Shown here: one piece after another, positions 63,487-64,000 of the stretch | Layout of the letters: each line of letters begins with the position of its first letter | Numbering within the stretch: position 1 is the first letter of the stretch | Assembly (NCBI GenBank): GCA_003249255.1 | Contig: QKJP01000036.1 | Span: forward strand, 124,001-188,000 | Length of the DNA: 64,000 nucleotides | Origin: Bacteroidales bacterium | GTDB lineage: Bacteria > Bacteroidota > Bacteroidia > Bacteroidales > Marinilabiliaceae | Direction of reading: 5' to 3' | Made by a program: the position numbers and the translations under genes | The notes under the pieces: generated by a model | The model's input: only the letters and a program-made list of their open reading frames with translations | What the model was told of the DNA's origin: nothing | Databases searched by the model: none

Positions 63487-63718
63487 ATATATTTCTTCGT
63501 TTGAGAAAAGCTTATGGAGGTAAGTAGTTAAATACATATCAATAGTAAGTTTACGTTAGCATCAAAGATGCGGTGTCTATACGCATGCCTTTGGCGTTTA
63601 TATAAAATACCTGATTAATATCCTAGCCCTTACAGGTTAGGCTTTGGGATATCGCCCACTTTGGGGCTTTTTTGATTTATGCAGAAATGTATGTACTTAT
63701 CTACTGACCTCAAATAGT
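63487..63718. other. Intergenic region between sbcC and atpG with hairpins (element C)
   Basis: Palindromes here include GCATC-AAA-GATGC (63559-63571), CCTAGCC/GGTTAGG (63622-63641, one wobble) bracketed by ATATCC and GGATAT (63618-63652), and GCCC/GGGC followed by six T (63654-63673), a plus-strand terminator shape. The 5-bp hairpin with a 3-base loop followed by a CCTAG...TAGG-like hairpin and GGGATAT recalls elements A and B, but the AATGTCGCA segment is absent. The T-ended hairpin could also mean a small RNA of about 150 bases. No ORF is visible. Confidence 0.45.
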
Positions 63719-64000
63719 TTATTTCTTAAGAGCTTCTGCACCTCCTACTATTTCAAGTATTTCTTTTGTAATCGCCCCCTGACGTGCTTTGTTATACTCC
63801 AATTGTAACTCTTTTATAAGATCCGATGCATTATCCGTTGCCTTGTGCATAGAAGTCATTCGCGCTCCATGCTCCGAAGCTAAAGATTCAAGTATTACAC
63901 GATAAAACATTACTTTTAAAGCATCCGGGATAACTTTATCCATAAAAGTTTGTTTATCCGGTTCTACAATATATTCAACCGATTTCAGTTCCATTTCTGA
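63719..64000 (-). CDS. atpG: F1 ATP synthase gamma subunit, C-terminal part (cut by window edge)
   Basis: The visible 93 residues on the minus strand are the C-terminal part of the gamma subunit, the rotor shaft of F1. The closing helix has [21 protein letters not shown] followed by [20 protein letters not shown], the diagnostic end of AtpG. The frame runs on past the window end (SEM before MEL), so the ATG shown at 63994 is internal and the start lies outside. The rest of the atp operon must lie further along. Confidence 0.93.
   Translation of the reverse strand, partial: SEMELKSVEYIVEPDKQTFMDKVIPDALKVMFYRVILESLASEHGARMTSMHKATDNASDLIKELQLEYNKARQGAITKEILEIVGGAEALKK

Noticed and set aside
63487-63718. 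A tRNA gene before atpG
   Set aside because: The hairpins do not make a cloverleaf with a T arm and there is no CCA end.
63994-63996. The ATG at 63994 as the start of atpG
   Set aside because: The same frame continues upstream past the window end (SE before M), and the region is the C-terminal end of the gamma subunit.

Overview
The window is a low-GC, gene-dense stretch of chromosome from a member of the Bacteroidota, most likely of the Bacteroidales/Marinilabiliales type; the genus cannot be fixed from the sequence. The evidence is consistent throughout. Shine-Dalgarno sites are essentially absent. Many starts are preceded by the Bacteroidota -7 element TAnnTTTG, several with a TTG/TTTG -33 element. 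Three proteins end in a type A type IX secretion (T9SS) sorting domain, and porQ itself is present. Housekeeping genes follow Bacteroidota layouts (frdCAB; ftsX-DUF3098-uppP-truB-queA). There is no tRNA, rRNA, CRISPR array, prophage or intact insertion sequence.

Layout: 1-5750 holds a truncated YgjP-type metallopeptidase, dgt, a decayed toxin-antitoxin pair, a secreted rhodanese with a T9SS tail, an unknown secreted protein, a MOSC protein and a PagL-like lipid A deacylase. 5771-12958 holds dxs, an OmpA-type lipoprotein coupled to a radical SAM/SPASM enzyme, frr, and an orphan histidine kinase with a YfiR-like sensor. 13093-16526 is the succinate dehydrogenase/fumarate reductase operon. 16900-21742 holds an unknown helical protein, a CPBP protease paired with an AlbA_2/ATPase regulator, a YkgJ protein and porQ. 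21764-25211 is the peroxide-defence locus oxyR <> ahpC-ahpF. tyrS, a secreted T9SS protein, cmk and ispH follow.

30182-33741 is the least explained part. A long AT-rich leader carries an inverted repeat and five perfect copies of a 10-bp tandem repeat. It precedes a 699-residue coiled-coil surface-type lipoprotein and an outer-membrane barrel. After ttcA comes a 987-residue LamG/MopE-repeat T9SS protein, then typA, a TatD hydrolase, a TauE/SafE exporter, ilvE and a DAHP synthase. 44438-51310 is a surface-polysaccharide locus: two glycosyltransferases on the minus strand; flippase, nitroreductase-fold protein, polysaccharide pyruvyl transferase and glycosyltransferase on the plus strand. 51437-55307 is the ftsX cluster, followed by a universal stress protein, pfkA, an APS-reductase-type cysH, sbcD-sbcC and the end of atpG.

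The strongest second-look items are the lipoprotein/barrel pair with its repeat leader, two matching REP-like intergenic elements (plus a looser third), a toxin broken by two in-frame stops beside an intact antitoxin, a cysH promoter whose -33 box lies in the loop of the pfkA terminator, and the nitroreductase inside the polysaccharide operon. I found no convincing wholly new multi-gene system; the lipoprotein/barrel pair is the best candidate.
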